Origin: an uncultured Kordiimonas sp.
GTDB taxonomy: Bacteria > Pseudomonadota > Alphaproteobacteria > Sphingomonadales > Kordiimonadaceae
Reading direction: 5' to 3'
Length of the DNA stretch: 64,000 nt
Assembly: GCA_947500295.1 (NCBI GenBank)
Contig: CANMRM010000006.1
Span: 308,491-372,490, forward strand
The first letter of the stretch is position 1. Each line of letters starts with the position of its first letter. Position numbers and translations under genes: made by a program. Below, piece after piece: positions 1 to 7,733 of the stretch. A model generated the notes under the pieces. It was not told where the DNA came from. It did no database searches and saw only the letters and a list, made by a program, of their open reading frames with translations.

Positions 1-399
1 TTTTTCACCAACTTTTTCCATAGAGAAGATGTTTACAAACATTCTGTTACTCGGTCTGTATTTCAATAAAAAGAAAAAAACTGTTGACAGTGTCCTAGAA
101 ATTAGGACAGCTTATCACCATTCCTCGCCGAAAGAGAGGACCGGACGTGAAGCTGTGAGAGGTGGGGCGTCTGGTCCACGGGGAACCGGAACAGGCATCA
201 AGATAGGACCACGCCGTGAATACTCAGTTAGAGAAATGTTCATCTCAGATTCATGACTTTGCACCTGCGCCTATCTCTTGGCCTGTCGCAGTGCAAATGG
301 CCGGGCGCTCTCACATCACGCCCGGTCATCTCAACTTATTTTCTGTTCAAGACGTTCCCGCAACGGTAGTTTTCAACACAACTATCGAAAGTGGTGAAG
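1..399. other. Gene-free left edge of the accessory region
   Basis: No convincing coding region was found here. The stretch contains a perfect inverted repeat (listed separately) and A/T-rich DNA near position 60-80. The window begins inside accessory DNA, so the gene that the operator-like palindrome controls may lie outside to the left. Confidence 0.5.
91..109. promoter_or_regulatory. Operator-like palindrome beside a TTGACA box
   Basis: A perfect 7-bp inverted repeat, TGTCCTA-N5-TAGGACA, begins two bases after a consensus -35 box TTGACA at 84-89. No good -10 box lies 16-18 bp downstream, so the promoter itself is uncertain. The symmetry and position fit a dimeric repressor site. The regulator is not recognisable from the motif. 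Confidence 0.4.
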
Positions 400-837
400 A
401 TGATGGAACAGAAAAAGCTACCCAAGCCCAACTTGGACAATGTTACGGAGGCGCTGAAGATTATGCAGGCGACTTACAAGTTTTGGCTGTTGATTGGCGC
501 CGGGGGTGTCGTTGCTGTTTTAGCACTGATGGGGCAGATATTCCCGGCCAATCCGATATTGGCGCTGTTGCTCGTCTTGCCAGCGGTGCTGTATGCGGTC
601 CTGATCATATACGCCATCCACAAAATGGGGGAATTGGGCAATTCCTATTTCGGGCGGTTTGTAGACCAGCACAATCGTTACTATGGCTTTACCAAAGACA
701 AAAAGCCCAAAATCAAGCCACTCTCGATGCCCTTGTTTCAGCCGCTTCACAAGTCTATCCCGTTTTGGATTTTCATGGCGGGATCACTGACAATGCTGGC
801 AATATTCGGGTACCACATCAGCAAACTAGGCACTTAA
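400..837 (+). CDS. Small three-helix membrane protein, unknown function
   Basis: About 145 residues. Two adjacent hydrophobic segments lie near residues 28-75 and a third near 120-140, with a basic, lysine-rich linker between them, which suggests a three-helix inner-membrane protein with a cytosolic loop. GTG codons at 391 and 394 precede ATG at 400; the ATG is chosen because a GAAAGTGG purine stretch sits just upstream. I recognise no family. It lies left of the phage module and its link to that module is unknown. Confidence 0.5.
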   Translation: MMEQKKLPKPNLDNVTEALKIMQATYKFWLLIGAGGVVAVLALMGQIFPANPILALLLVLPAVLYAVLIIYAIHKMGELGNSYFGRFVDQHNRYYGFTKDKKPKIKPLSMPLFQPLHKSIPFWIFMAGSLTMLAIFGYHISKLGT

Positions 838-997
838 CAGACCAATCTAATGGCGGTGCATCATGAGCACCGCTTCCCTTCAAAGTGGCAGTAATTCAGA
901 ATGCGTTGCAGTGCCGTACGCCATAGGCGGCGCTCCGCAGGGCCATAAGCACGGGTGCGCTGTCCCCGGCCATTTTGACGAAAGACCGTTAAACAAG

Positions 998-1888
998 CTA
1001 GAAGCGCCGCGAACGCAGGAACTCTCGCAAAGAGCTGTTCAATTTCTGCGTGCAGTTGACGCTTTTTTCTATGCGCATTTCACTAAACAGCTCCGGCGAC
1101 ATGTTTTCGCAGCTATTTTCTGGCCTAAATTGGGTTGTAACGACAGTCGGTTTTCTTATGGTCAGGAAGGGCAGTCTTCTATTGTTGTCACTCTGATTAA
1201 CCAAGCAGTTGCTTTCAACAATTCCAGGCATATGTCGGTCGGCAATCTCTTGAGTGTCAAAGAAGATGTTGAGGCCGTCCATTGCATTGCCTTCAATTGT
1301 GATGCCGTCGGGCTGCCCTTTAATATCCAAAAGTGCATCAGTCAAATTCGATCCCAATATTCTAATGTTGCCCCAAAAGCCTCCTTGATAAACGAAATCG
1401 TCGTTGTCCTCATAATTGAGCATAATGATCATACGCTCGGCATTCGAATAGTTAATCTCAAACCAATAAGGATTGTGGGCACTATAGGATGCATAGGAAG
1501 CGTTGCTTTCTTGAATCATGAGGTCAGGGTTACCGCGCAACAGCCTAATGTTCGTCATTTCAAGGTTCCAGCACACCATTCTGCCATCAAAGTCGGCATG
1601 AAAGTCATATATCTCAGAGCCGCTGACGTCGCTACCGTCAACGTCGATACCCGACCCAATCAATCGGTTCAGTGCAGTAATCTTGTTGTTCGTCAACCCC
1701 AACAAAGCGCGATCGTCTTCAATCTGTGCGGCATCACGGTCTTGTTGGCTCTGATTAAATGCAATTACAGTGATGATAATACCCAAAGAACCGGCCACTT
1801 TGAGCGGTTCCGCAACCGCGCGTCCAATTTTTGGAAGGTCTTCAAGAACCAGTTCTTTGCAAGCAATCGAAAAAGCGGACTTAGCCAT
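998..1888 (-). CDS. Membrane-anchored protein of unknown function
   Basis: 296 residues, read leftward. A single hydrophobic segment near residues 30-44 follows a short amphipathic start; the rest is a soluble domain with no recognised motif and a basic C-terminal tail. The middle has many short alternating hydrophobic/Asn/Asp stretches like a beta-rich repeat (pentapeptide-like or right-handed helix), but the period is not regular enough to name. An AGGAGGAG ribosome site lies immediately before the ATG. It is transcribed away from the phage module and is probably an accessory or lysogenic-conversion gene. Confidence 0.6.
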   Translation of the reverse strand: MAKSAFSIACKELVLEDLPKIGRAVAEPLKVAGSLGIIITVIAFNQSQQDRDAAQIEDDRALLGLTNNKITALNRLIGSGIDVDGSDVSGSEIYDFHADFDGRMVCWNLEMTNIRLLRGNPDLMIQESNASYASYSAHNPYWFEINYSNAERMIIMLNYEDNDDFVYQGGFWGNIRILGSNLTDALLDIKGQPDGITIEGNAMDGLNIFFDTQEIADRHMPGIVESNCLVNQSDNNRRLPFLTIRKPTVVTTQFRPENSCENMSPELFSEMRIEKSVNCTQKLNSSLREFLRSRRF

Positions 1889-2130
1889 TTACTCCTCCTG
1901 CAGTTGAGTAAATCAAGGTATTGCATTCGCCTGTTGCCTTCAACAGCCCCGCGGGCGTTGGCATGACCAGCACTATCATTTGCCTCGGCTGCAAACATAG
2001 CAGTCACACACTGGTTGGAGGCGAACCCACAGACGTTCGGTGCCGCAACCTGACATTTAACAACAATCGTTTTTCAAGCCGTTCGGCGCTGTTTTGCCGC
2101 CAGTCTGAGGACCATTGCGGCGATATTGCA

Positions 2131-2294
2131 CGCGGATTTTCACCGCGCTCAGTCCACCGAGAAGAGGGCCGGGATGCCCGGCCTTCTTCCCGTGGGACTG
2201 GACACCCGACGGGCCGTGAACAGGAAGAGGCGAGGGCGCAAGCCCTCCCTCTGACTTAAGCGTTCGCCTTGGCCTTGCGCGAAGCGACAAGGCC
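2131..2294. other. Block of five stable stem-loops upstream of the replication genes
   Basis: This gene-free stretch (part of the gap 1889-2376) holds five hairpins in 164 bp: CGCGG/CCGCG at 2131-2147; a 7-bp stem with a 3-nt loop at 2167-2183; an 8-bp stem with one bulge at 2189-2213; GAGGGC-GCAA-GCCCTC, with a GNRA-type tetraloop, at 2232-2247; and a 10-bp stem with a GAA loop and one bulged A at 2271-2294. None has a run of T right after it like a simple terminator. Candidate replication origin, packaging signal or structured RNA. Confidence 0.6.
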
Positions 2295-2376
2295 ACACTG
2301 AGGCGGAAAATTTTCTGTTTTCGGCTTGCCGTCCCCCTCGCCGGGCAGGCGTGTATCAATCCAGAAAGGAACAGCA

Positions 2377-2811
2377 ATGCAGATCGGAATATTGGAAGCG
2401 AAACAGGGTCAACAGGGCACGTTTTTCATGGGCACTCTTGAAATCCTGAATGATCAGATTGAAGTGGCGATGGGACCAAATCCCCTTAAGGGGCAGTATG
2501 AAGATGCGGCGGATTTTGAGTTCCGGTTTCCTACCCGGAATTGGACCAAATGCGGCAATGCATCCGAGAAGACATCGAAACGCACAGGCATGCAATACAT
2601 CAAGGGTGCGATTGTCCAGCAGGGCACAGGCACCGTGTATGTGAACCTCTATGAGGTGATGGATGAAAAGGGAAAGAATGTAACTGCCTATAACGTGCAT
2701 TACACGGGCGACAGCATTGCCAATGCGCGGCGGCGTGCTGGTACTGGTGGGCCTGCGCGGGCTGTACCGCCAAGCAGCGGTGAACCGCTTAAAGACAGTA
2801 TTCCCTACTGA
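2377..2811 (+). CDS. DUF736-like protein, possible ssDNA-binding protein
   Basis: 144 residues. The N-terminus (IGILEAKQGQQGTFFMGTLEI) and the middle (ASEKTSKRTGMQYIKGAI then VYVNLYE) resemble the small DUF736 fold common in alphaproteobacterial mobile elements; the C-terminus is short, Gly/Pro/Ser-rich and ends acidic-hydrophobic (DSIPY), as ssDNA-binding proteins often do. AGAAAGGA precedes the ATG. It is the first gene of the phage module, upstream of the replication initiator, which suggests a role in genome replication. The family assignment is by eye. Confidence 0.55.
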   Translation: MQIGILEAKQGQQGTFFMGTLEILNDQIEVAMGPNPLKGQYEDAADFEFRFPTRNWTKCGNASEKTSKRTGMQYIKGAIVQQGTGTVYVNLYEVMDEKGKNVTAYNVHYTGDSIANARRRAGTGGPARAVPPSSGEPLKDSIPY

Positions 2812-3383
2812 TGAACGTTGTACCGCTCAGGAAACCGCCGTCGCATGGCGGCGGCGAACCTGAGAAATTCGAGGAATTTGGCAACTGGAAAGTGCCCATA
2901 AACGCTACGTGGGTTTTGGATTTTGCCGTATGCGACGACAGATATGTTTACACCGGCAGCAAGCGCCAGATACGCGAACTGTTTTGGGAAATCTTCAAAC
3001 ATGATCTTGTGTATCTCATTGACCGTCCCCGGCCTGTATCCGGTTGGGGCGAGGGCTGGAAGATCAGCCCGATTTCAGATTTTTTGCTTCTAGGATTTGG
3101 GCCGCTTCTTTGGGAAGAGCGCGCGGAGGCCATCACTGCCGCCCGCCGCACAAAAGAGCATGGACCCGAGCAAGTGCCGGACATTGGTTTGGTGATCCGC
3201 GACCGTATTGCACATTGGTATCAGGACTTGGGGTTGCAGGCTCCGACACAGGCATTTTTTGGATATCAGCGCCGTGAAAGCGATGTGTGGGACGAAGAGT
3301 TCGTGCCCCCGTGGGTGAAGTGTCAAACTTTCTGTGGAGCGGCGAAAAACGCCACGTTCCACAAGCCCAAACTGGTCAACTGA
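2811..3383 (+). CDS. Unknown phage protein of the replication block
   Basis: 190 residues, starting in a TGATG overlap with the preceding gene, so translation is likely coupled. The protein is soluble and rich in aromatic residues (many Trp, Tyr and Phe), without a membrane segment or a motif I recognise. It sits between the DUF736-like gene and the replication initiator, so an accessory role in replication is a reasonable guess but nothing in the sequence proves it. Confidence 0.6.
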   Translation: MNVVPLRKPPSHGGGEPEKFEEFGNWKVPINATWVLDFAVCDDRYVYTGSKRQIRELFWEIFKHDLVYLIDRPRPVSGWGEGWKISPISDFLLLGFGPLLWEERAEAITAARRTKEHGPEQVPDIGLVIRDRIAHWYQDLGLQAPTQAFFGYQRRESDVWDEEFVPPWVKCQTFCGAAKNATFHKPKLVN

Positions 3384-3389
3384 AATTAA

Positions 3390-3414
3390 GGGGGGGTCAT
3401 TGTAACACCCCCCC
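3390..3414 (+). promoter_or_regulatory. G7/C7 stem-loop in the leader of the replication initiator
   Basis: A perfect 8-bp inverted repeat (seven G and T, then A and seven C) encloses a 9-nt loop, CATTGTAAC. It lies between the stop at 3383 and the initiator start at 3447. It could be a transcription attenuator, or the cruciform nicked by the rolling-circle initiator encoded next door. No T-run follows it, which argues against a simple terminator. Confidence 0.55.
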
Positions 3415-3446
3415 TCGGAAATACATTGAGAGGTCATCAAGCCGCT

Positions 3447-4697
3447 ATGAAGATACTGCGATATGGTTTTGACACCATAGATGTGAGTTTTCAGGCCGCG
3501 TTGACGGAAGATGTTCTAAAGTCCTTTGCGGGGGCGAAAGAAGCTGCTGCAAATCAGCAGTTTGATGAGCCATTGGAGATCGGCGGTGTTGTCGGTCTTG
3601 TTGGACAAACGGGGAAGCGCAACGGCTACCGATATGCATTTGACACCGGCCCGGAAGGCGAAATCTGGTGGTTAAAACATGTCACTGACCCTCAGCAACA
3701 TAATATTTTTGTGTCTGTTCGTGCCGCTCAGCTTCTCTTGAAAGGCTGGGAGCAGGTGCGCGATGATCTTTATGGCACCCTTGAGAAATTAGGTGCCACG
3801 GTTACTGGTGAAGCGATCAACAGGATTGACTTTGCTATTGATCTGCTTGCCCCAAAATTCACCCTGAAACCTGAAAATTTTGTTTGTGCATGGCAAACGA
3901 AAAAGACTGTCCATAACGCCCCACCTGAAGAGGCGGAAACGGAAGTTTTGGAGGGCATAGGTGCTGAGAATGTCCAGTTTATCGGCCGCAACTGCAGCGG
4001 CGTGACACTCGGTAAAATGCCTAACCGGCAAGTGATTGTTTACGACAAGCGGCGAGAGGTGATCGACGCACGTGGCAATAAGGATTTTTGGTGGGATGCT
4101 TGGAAGCTCAACAAGCATGACCCTGAAAACCGGGTGTGGCGGATCGAAATCAGGGCTGGAAAAAACCACCTCAAGGAACAATGGGACATCACCACTTGGC
4201 AGGATTTTGAAAACAGCATCCTTGATCTGTTTATGGATGCCATAGTGAACGTTCGTTATGTGCGGCCAACCTCAGACAGCAATGCCTCTCGCTGGCCAAA
4301 TGCGCCCTTATGGAACATGGTGCGCCGCGTGTGCCGTATAGCTCTCTCAAATCATGAAAGCGGGCTTGTGAAGGGCAGGGTGATTGCTCTGACAAGAGAG
4401 AATGCTGTTGCGCGCTATTCTGGTCAGATCAAGGGGCTGATGGCAGGTTATGCGGTTGCTGTTGGCGAGAAGGATGGCGAAGAGCTTTCTAAGGTACTCG
4501 CTGAAATGATGGTTGATGAGGCGAATAATCCCGATTTTGAGAAAAAGCAGGACCGCGTGCGCAAGCGCATGATTTTTGTGGATAAGGAAATTAATCAGGC
4601 TGAGCTTGGTATTTTGTATCGCATTTATAGAGAAAATAGATTAAAGTTCTCTGATGTAAGCGACACAGACGATTATATGCGTGTTTGTCCATATTGA
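3447..4697 (+). CDS. Rep_trans-like rolling-circle replication initiator
   Basis: 416 residues. The signature of the Rep_trans/replication initiation factor family (PF02486; initiators of pT181-type plasmids and of several ssDNA phages) is visible: INRIDFAIDL at 125-134, then QVIVYDKRREV at 195-205 with Tyr199 as the likely nicking tyrosine, then VWRIEIRAGKNHLK at 230-243. Such proteins nick one strand at an origin hairpin and start rolling-circle replication. ATG 3447 is preferred over TTG 3426 because GAGAGG lies 12 bases upstream. The G7/C7 hairpin immediately before the gene is a possible target. I saw no HUH motif of the phiX174/PM2 type. Confidence 0.75.
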   Translation: MKILRYGFDTIDVSFQAALTEDVLKSFAGAKEAAANQQFDEPLEIGGVVGLVGQTGKRNGYRYAFDTGPEGEIWWLKHVTDPQQHNIFVSVRAAQLLLKGWEQVRDDLYGTLEKLGATVTGEAINRIDFAIDLLAPKFTLKPENFVCAWQTKKTVHNAPPEEAETEVLEGIGAENVQFIGRNCSGVTLGKMPNRQVIVYDKRREVIDARGNKDFWWDAWKLNKHDPENRVWRIEIRAGKNHLKEQWDITTWQDFENSILDLFMDAIVNVRYVRPTSDSNASRWPNAPLWNMVRRVCRIALSNHESGLVKGRVIALTRENAVARYSGQIKGLMAGYAVAVGEKDGEELSKVLAEMMVDEANNPDFEKKQDRVRKRMIFVDKEINQAELGILYRIYRENRLKFSDVSDTDDYMRVCPY

Positions 4698-4710
4698 AGT
4701 GGGGGATGCT

Positions 4711-5262
4711 ATGGATCTCTTCGGAATGAGTGCACAGGACTGGGCTCCTATTTTTCTATCGGTGCTCGCGATATCATTCACGTTGCTTCAGGCAAAATGG
4801 CAACGAAGGCATGACAGACTTACTGTTCGACCGAAGTTGATTTTTGAATGTCATGCGTACCGCGGAGATATTGTTAATGGGAATGCCAAAATTAAAGTAA
4901 CCGTTGAAAACATCGGGCAAGGTCCGGCGATAATTGAGAGTTTTGGCCTATTTGACGGCCTTAAAAAAATTGAGCCCAAGAAAAATGTTTTTGTGGAGTG
5001 TACCGATAGACCTGCAATGAAGTTGTCAGAAAAAGACCTGATTAAAGGGAACGGAATTAAAGCCGGTGAACTACGCGAGATCCATGTAGTCGATATTTCG
5101 GAAACCGATATTGAGGAACTTGCTTCGTTTTTGGATCACCTTGGGAAGTACTTGTATGAGATAAAATATACTTCAGTTTATGAGGATGAAAGCTGGATAG
5201 CTAAAGAAGACTGCTCATATTTCCTGCGATTTGCAGCAGAGATGCGACAGTTGGGATTTTAA
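4711..5262 (+). CDS. Membrane-anchored accessory protein
   Basis: 183 residues. A transmembrane helix near residues 10-26 is followed by a basic stretch (KWQRRHDRLTVRPKL) and a beta-rich domain containing NIGQGPAIIESFGLFDG. This layout is common in small bacterial proteins of unknown role with an N-terminal anchor and a cytosolic beta domain. GGGGGA precedes ATG 4711. The gene is more A/T-rich than the phage genes on either side, as expected for a cargo (moron) gene added to the phage. It might alter the lysogen, for example by blocking other phages; that is inference only. Confidence 0.55.
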   Translation: MDLFGMSAQDWAPIFLSVLAISFTLLQAKWQRRHDRLTVRPKLIFECHAYRGDIVNGNAKIKVTVENIGQGPAIIESFGLFDGLKKIEPKKNVFVECTDRPAMKLSEKDLIKGNGIKAGELREIHVVDISETDIEELASFLDHLGKYLYEIKYTSVYEDESWIAKEDCSYFLRFAAEMRQLGF

Positions 5263-5346
5263 ATGTAACCCCTTCAATATTGTTCTCACTTATAGTGCTC
5301 ACTTTCTTTTTTCGGCGGGGAACACCGGAAATTGAAAGGATACAGC

Positions 5347-5595
5347 ATGAATACCGGAACGGATGGCGCAGCTTCAGAGAAGATCAGCGTTGAAACACAA
5401 CTAGGTCCAGTTGTTATTGATCTGGATGGCTCTCCAAACGACGAGTTGACGGTCACAATTATCGTTGTGATCCAGAAACTTCCGAAACTTTTTAAGGCGC
5501 TTTTGCCCGGCAATGATATGAAAATTGTCATGCCGCGTTCGCTGGTGCGCAAATATGGGCAAAAGCTCATTGATCTGTCGGAGGCGCAGGCATGA
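5347..5595 (+). CDS. Small phage protein of unknown function
   Basis: 82 residues, with GAAAGGA before the ATG. It has a beta-strand-rich first half and a basic second half (KLPKLFKALLPG, RSLVRKYGQK) but no recognised domain. Its stop overlaps the next start (ATGA), marking the beginning of a translationally coupled group that runs through to the packaging ATPase. Confidence 0.6.
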   Translation: MNTGTDGAASEKISVETQLGPVVIDLDGSPNDELTVTIIVVIQKLPKLFKALLPGNDMKIVMPRSLVRKYGQKLIDLSEAQA

Positions 5596-5981
5596 TTGAT
5601 CCTGATTTGATCATACCGTTGCCGCCCGGCTCTGTGTCTGAAGCCATTAAGGATGGCCAGACAAAGCAGGTGGTGGGGCTATATCCCTGTTTTGGTGGCT
5701 GCAAGCAATACGCCCTTGTAAAGCTCGACAATAGCGGCAAGCCCTACATGGCCTGCACGCCTCATGAAGTTACCCATTTGGGCGGTTGTGGCCGCACCTA
5801 CGGTGAAAAAAGGCATATCCCCGAGCAAACACGCGAACGTTATCAGGATCGGCTTGAGTTCCTGTCAAAACATCAGCCGGTGCCTGATGCCTACAAGCGG
5901 TATCTCGAAAATGCATGGGGGCCAGAGGAGCCAGAAGAGGGGGAAGCCAATGAGTGCGGCGCTGAAGCTTCTGGCGAGTAA
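5592..5981 (+). CDS. Cysteine-rich small protein, possible zinc-binding
   Basis: 129 residues, starting in an ATGA overlap. Four cysteines are arranged as CFGGC, then AC, then GGC over residues 33-67, with nearby histidines, consistent with one zinc-stabilised knuckle that could bind nucleic acid. The C-terminus is strongly acidic (Glu-rich). The family is not recognised. It lies inside the coupled operon leading to the packaging ATPase. Confidence 0.55.
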   Translation: MIDPDLIIPLPPGSVSEAIKDGQTKQVVGLYPCFGGCKQYALVKLDNSGKPYMACTPHEVTHLGGCGRTYGEKRHIPEQTRERYQDRLEFLSKHQPVPDAYKRYLENAWGPEEPEEGEANECGAEASGE

Positions 5982-6672
5982 ACCGGGCGATCCGGTTGAA
6001 CCGGTCACGCCGGCTGAACCGGCAAAACCGGTAAAAACCGGTGCTGGCATTACCTTTTTGCCCCTTGAAGATGAACTGGAACCACAAGCCTCGCCTCCTT
6101 CAGCTTTTCCTGATAGTGGCTTGTTTTCAGGGGTTGCGCCTGATCCGTCACAGGAATTTGCCCCGGAACCAGAGCCTGAAATCCCGGAATTACCGGAATC
6201 TGAAACCGGTCGGGGCCGGTTTCGTCGGCTTGATCTGCCTACCGGCTCGACAGAAAGCACTATCAAGTACTTTGATGCAGACACGTCAACCGGTGAAGTC
6301 GGTTTTAAGATCGTTGATGAGGAAGAATTTATCGAGTTCTGGTCTGTAGATGCCTACGAAATGGTGTCTGATCTGTTCGCTCTCATCCGAATTGACTTGA
6401 GTGACATTAAAACCGACGAGGATGAGTTGGAGGCAGGCCGTAAGGCGGCAAAACACCTCTGGAAAGCCAGCGGTAAGTACAAGTGGCTCGCATGGATGCG
6501 GGGTGAAGCGATCGTCAGTGGTGGTGATCTGTTCATTGCGGCTGCTTTCTTCCTTGGAAAAGGGGCAATGGCTGCGCGTGCGGTCAAGAAAATGCGGGCG
6601 AAGAAACCGGGCAAACCGGTCAAGCGGCGCAGGAAGCCTGTCACGATTGAAGCGGAGGCACAACCAGCATGA
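5950..6672 (+). CDS. Pro-rich linker protein with basic tail, unknown function
   Basis: 240 residues; ATG 5950 overlaps the end of the previous gene by 32 bases. Residues 12-30 are built of Pro-Val/Ala-X tripeptides encoded by a 9-bp periodic CCGG repeat. A disordered Pro/Glu-rich stretch follows, then an acidic folded region (about 95-160), a possible hydrophobic helix (FIAAAFFLGKGAMAARAV) and a very basic tail (KKMRAKKPGKPVKRRRK). It could join DNA to the membrane or the packaging ATPase, whose gene overlaps it; this is inference from charge and position. Confidence 0.55.
   Translation: MSAALKLLASKPGDPVEPVTPAEPAKPVKTGAGITFLPLEDELEPQASPPSAFPDSGLFSGVAPDPSQEFAPEPEPEIPELPESETGRGRFRRLDLPTGSTESTIKYFDADTSTGEVGFKIVDEEEFIEFWSVDAYEMVSDLFALIRIDLSDIKTDEDELEAGRKAAKHLWKASGKYKWLAWMRGEAIVSGGDLFIAAAFFLGKGAMAARAVKKMRAKKPGKPVKRRRKPVTIEAEAQPA
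5992..6041. repeat. Nine-bp periodic CCGG repeat
   Basis: CCGG occurs at 5992, 6001, 6010, 6019 and 6028, exactly 9 bp apart, then at 6038. It encodes Pro-Val/Ala-X tripeptides. The same motif at the same 9-bp spacing recurs in non-coding DNA at 7351-7369, so the repetition may matter at the DNA level. Confidence 0.6.
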
Positions 6673-7340
6673 TTGATTTTCAGCGCATTGGTATTTTTGG
6701 CCGGTCAAAGTCCGGTAAATCAACGCTCATGGATCGTTTGGTTCGCAACAGAAAGCGCCTCATCGTATTTGACGAGATTGATGAGCGTGCACACACCGCC
6801 GCCAATGAAGGGCTTGTCAGGATAAACTGTTTGAATGAACTGCAGGACCGGGTTGATCGGGACTATGCAACCGGTTTTCGTTTTTGGTTTCAGCCTCGGC
6901 ATTCTGATCTTGTGCAGGCACTTTCTGACCTTTCAACGTATCTGATCGACATTCAAACACAGTTTGGAGATCGGTATGGCATTGAGCGAAGACCATCTAT
7001 CACGTTGACGCCTGATGAGATGGCAGATTGTTATCCAAACCAGATCATGAAAAAAGGTCAGGACGGCTTTTCGCGCATGTGCCGGATGGGCAGGCACAAG
7101 GGCATTCATCTGATCGGCGCTACCCAGCGACCGGCTGAAGTCTCGACCAAATTTCGGGGGCAATTGGAGAAGCGGTTTTTCTTCAGTCTGCAGGAAACTG
7201 TTGACCTTGAGGCAGTCGCCAAAATGGGCGGTGCTCACGGAAGTGAATTGGCCGAAAAAGTCCGCCTGCTGCCCAAGCTTGACTATATCCGAATGGAAAA
7301 CGGCAGGTTCACGCCGGGCAGGATTACCTTCCCCGGATAG
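6669..7340 (+). CDS. Genome-packaging ATPase, P9/HerA-FtsK type
   Basis: 223 residues. Walker A is GRSKSGKST at 11-19; a Walker B-like strand ends in LTPDE at 113-117; RHKGIHLIGATQRP at 142-155 is the sensor strand typical of the FtsK/HerA superfamily, to which the small packaging ATPases of tailless internal-membrane phages (PM2 P9, PRD1 P9) belong. The short length and position directly before the capsid gene fit that role rather than a plasmid transfer ATPase. The ATG overlaps the previous stop. Zot-like inovirus ATPases are the main alternative, but those usually carry a membrane helix that I do not see here. Confidence 0.75.
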   Translation: MIDFQRIGIFGRSKSGKSTLMDRLVRNRKRLIVFDEIDERAHTAANEGLVRINCLNELQDRVDRDYATGFRFWFQPRHSDLVQALSDLSTYLIDIQTQFGDRYGIERRPSITLTPDEMADCYPNQIMKKGQDGFSRMCRMGRHKGIHLIGATQRPAEVSTKFRGQLEKRFFFSLQETVDLEAVAKMGGAHGSELAEKVRLLPKLDYIRMENGRFTPGRITFPG

Positions 7341-7350
7341 CCATTTGCCA

Positions 7351-7419
7351 CCGGCTTGACCGGTCTGACCGGTCAAAAACCCGGTTTTCGCCGGTTTTTT
7401 AGCTGACCGGCGCAACCGG
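7351..7419. repeat. Non-coding cluster of seven CCGG motifs
   Basis: CCGG occurs at 7351, 7360, 7369, 7381, 7391, 7407 and 7416, mostly as ACCGGT/AACCGG, in the gap between the packaging ATPase and the first capsid-operon peptide. The first three are 9 bp apart, the same period as at 5992-6028. Possible roles are a protein-binding iteron set, a packaging site or part of a terminator. Confidence 0.55.
7375..7400 (+). terminator. Hairpin with T-run after the packaging ATPase gene
   Basis: AAAAACCCGG, loop TTTTCG, then CCGGTTTTTT: a 10-bp stem with one mismatch ending in six T. It fits a rho-independent terminator (possibly partial read-through) separating the replication/ATPase operon from the virion operon. 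Confidence 0.55.
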
Positions 7420-7458
7420 TTCCACCTCTCACACTTGTTGCACTTAAACGGGAGTGAC

Positions 7459-7587
7459 GTGTTGAGCGTGCCGAAACTAAGCATTGAAAATATTTTGCTC
7501 ACTGTGGTTTTCATGGTGATCACCTATGCCCTGTCGGCTCCTTTTCGACACTCCATTGATGAGAGTTTTGAAGAGGACTTAACGTGA
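7459..7587 (+). CDS. 42-residue single-helix membrane peptide
   Basis: A short ORF with GTG (7459) or TTG (7462) start and GGGAG just upstream encodes a peptide with one hydrophobic helix (ILLTVVFMVITYALSA) and an acidic tail. Its stop overlaps the start of the next short gene (GTGA), so it looks translated. Tailless phages with internal membranes carry many such peptides in the virion, which is the likely role. Confidence 0.55.
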   Translation: MLSVPKLSIENILLTVVFMVITYALSAPFRHSIDESFEEDLT

Positions 7588-7721
7588 GCATTACACAAGC
7601 TGATACCAAGAAGGTTCTGCTGTTTGTTGTGGCAGCAATCATCTTGTTTTTGGTGCTTTGGGCTGGGGATGAATATGACATTCCGGGTTTGAAGCAAGCC
7701 CATGATGTCGTGAACGGTTGA
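7584..7721 (+). CDS. 45-residue single-helix membrane peptide
   Basis: GTG start within a GTGA overlap. The peptide has one strong hydrophobic helix (VLLFVVAAIILFLVLWA) flanked by a Lys pair and an acidic C-terminal part. It lies 12 bases upstream of the capsid gene. It is probably a minor membrane protein of the virion, by analogy with the small membrane proteins of PM2-like phages; no sequence family is recognised. Confidence 0.6.
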   Translation: MSITQADTKKVLLFVVAAIILFLVLWAGDEYDIPGLKQAHDVVNG

Positions 7722-7733
7722 GGGAGATCGATC

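Noticed and set aside
863..1966. Rightward 367-codon open frame
   Set aside because: It is the antisense shadow of the leftward gene 998-1888, which has a strong ribosome site and a coherent membrane anchor.
2057..2377. Leftward 106-codon open frame through the hairpin region
   Set aside because: Its composition comes from the stem-loop DNA; there is no domain or ribosome site and it overlaps the leader of the first phage gene.
6669..7340. Zot-type inovirus assembly ATPase
   Set aside because: No membrane helix, and the neighbouring capsid-size protein and peptidase do not fit a filamentous phage.
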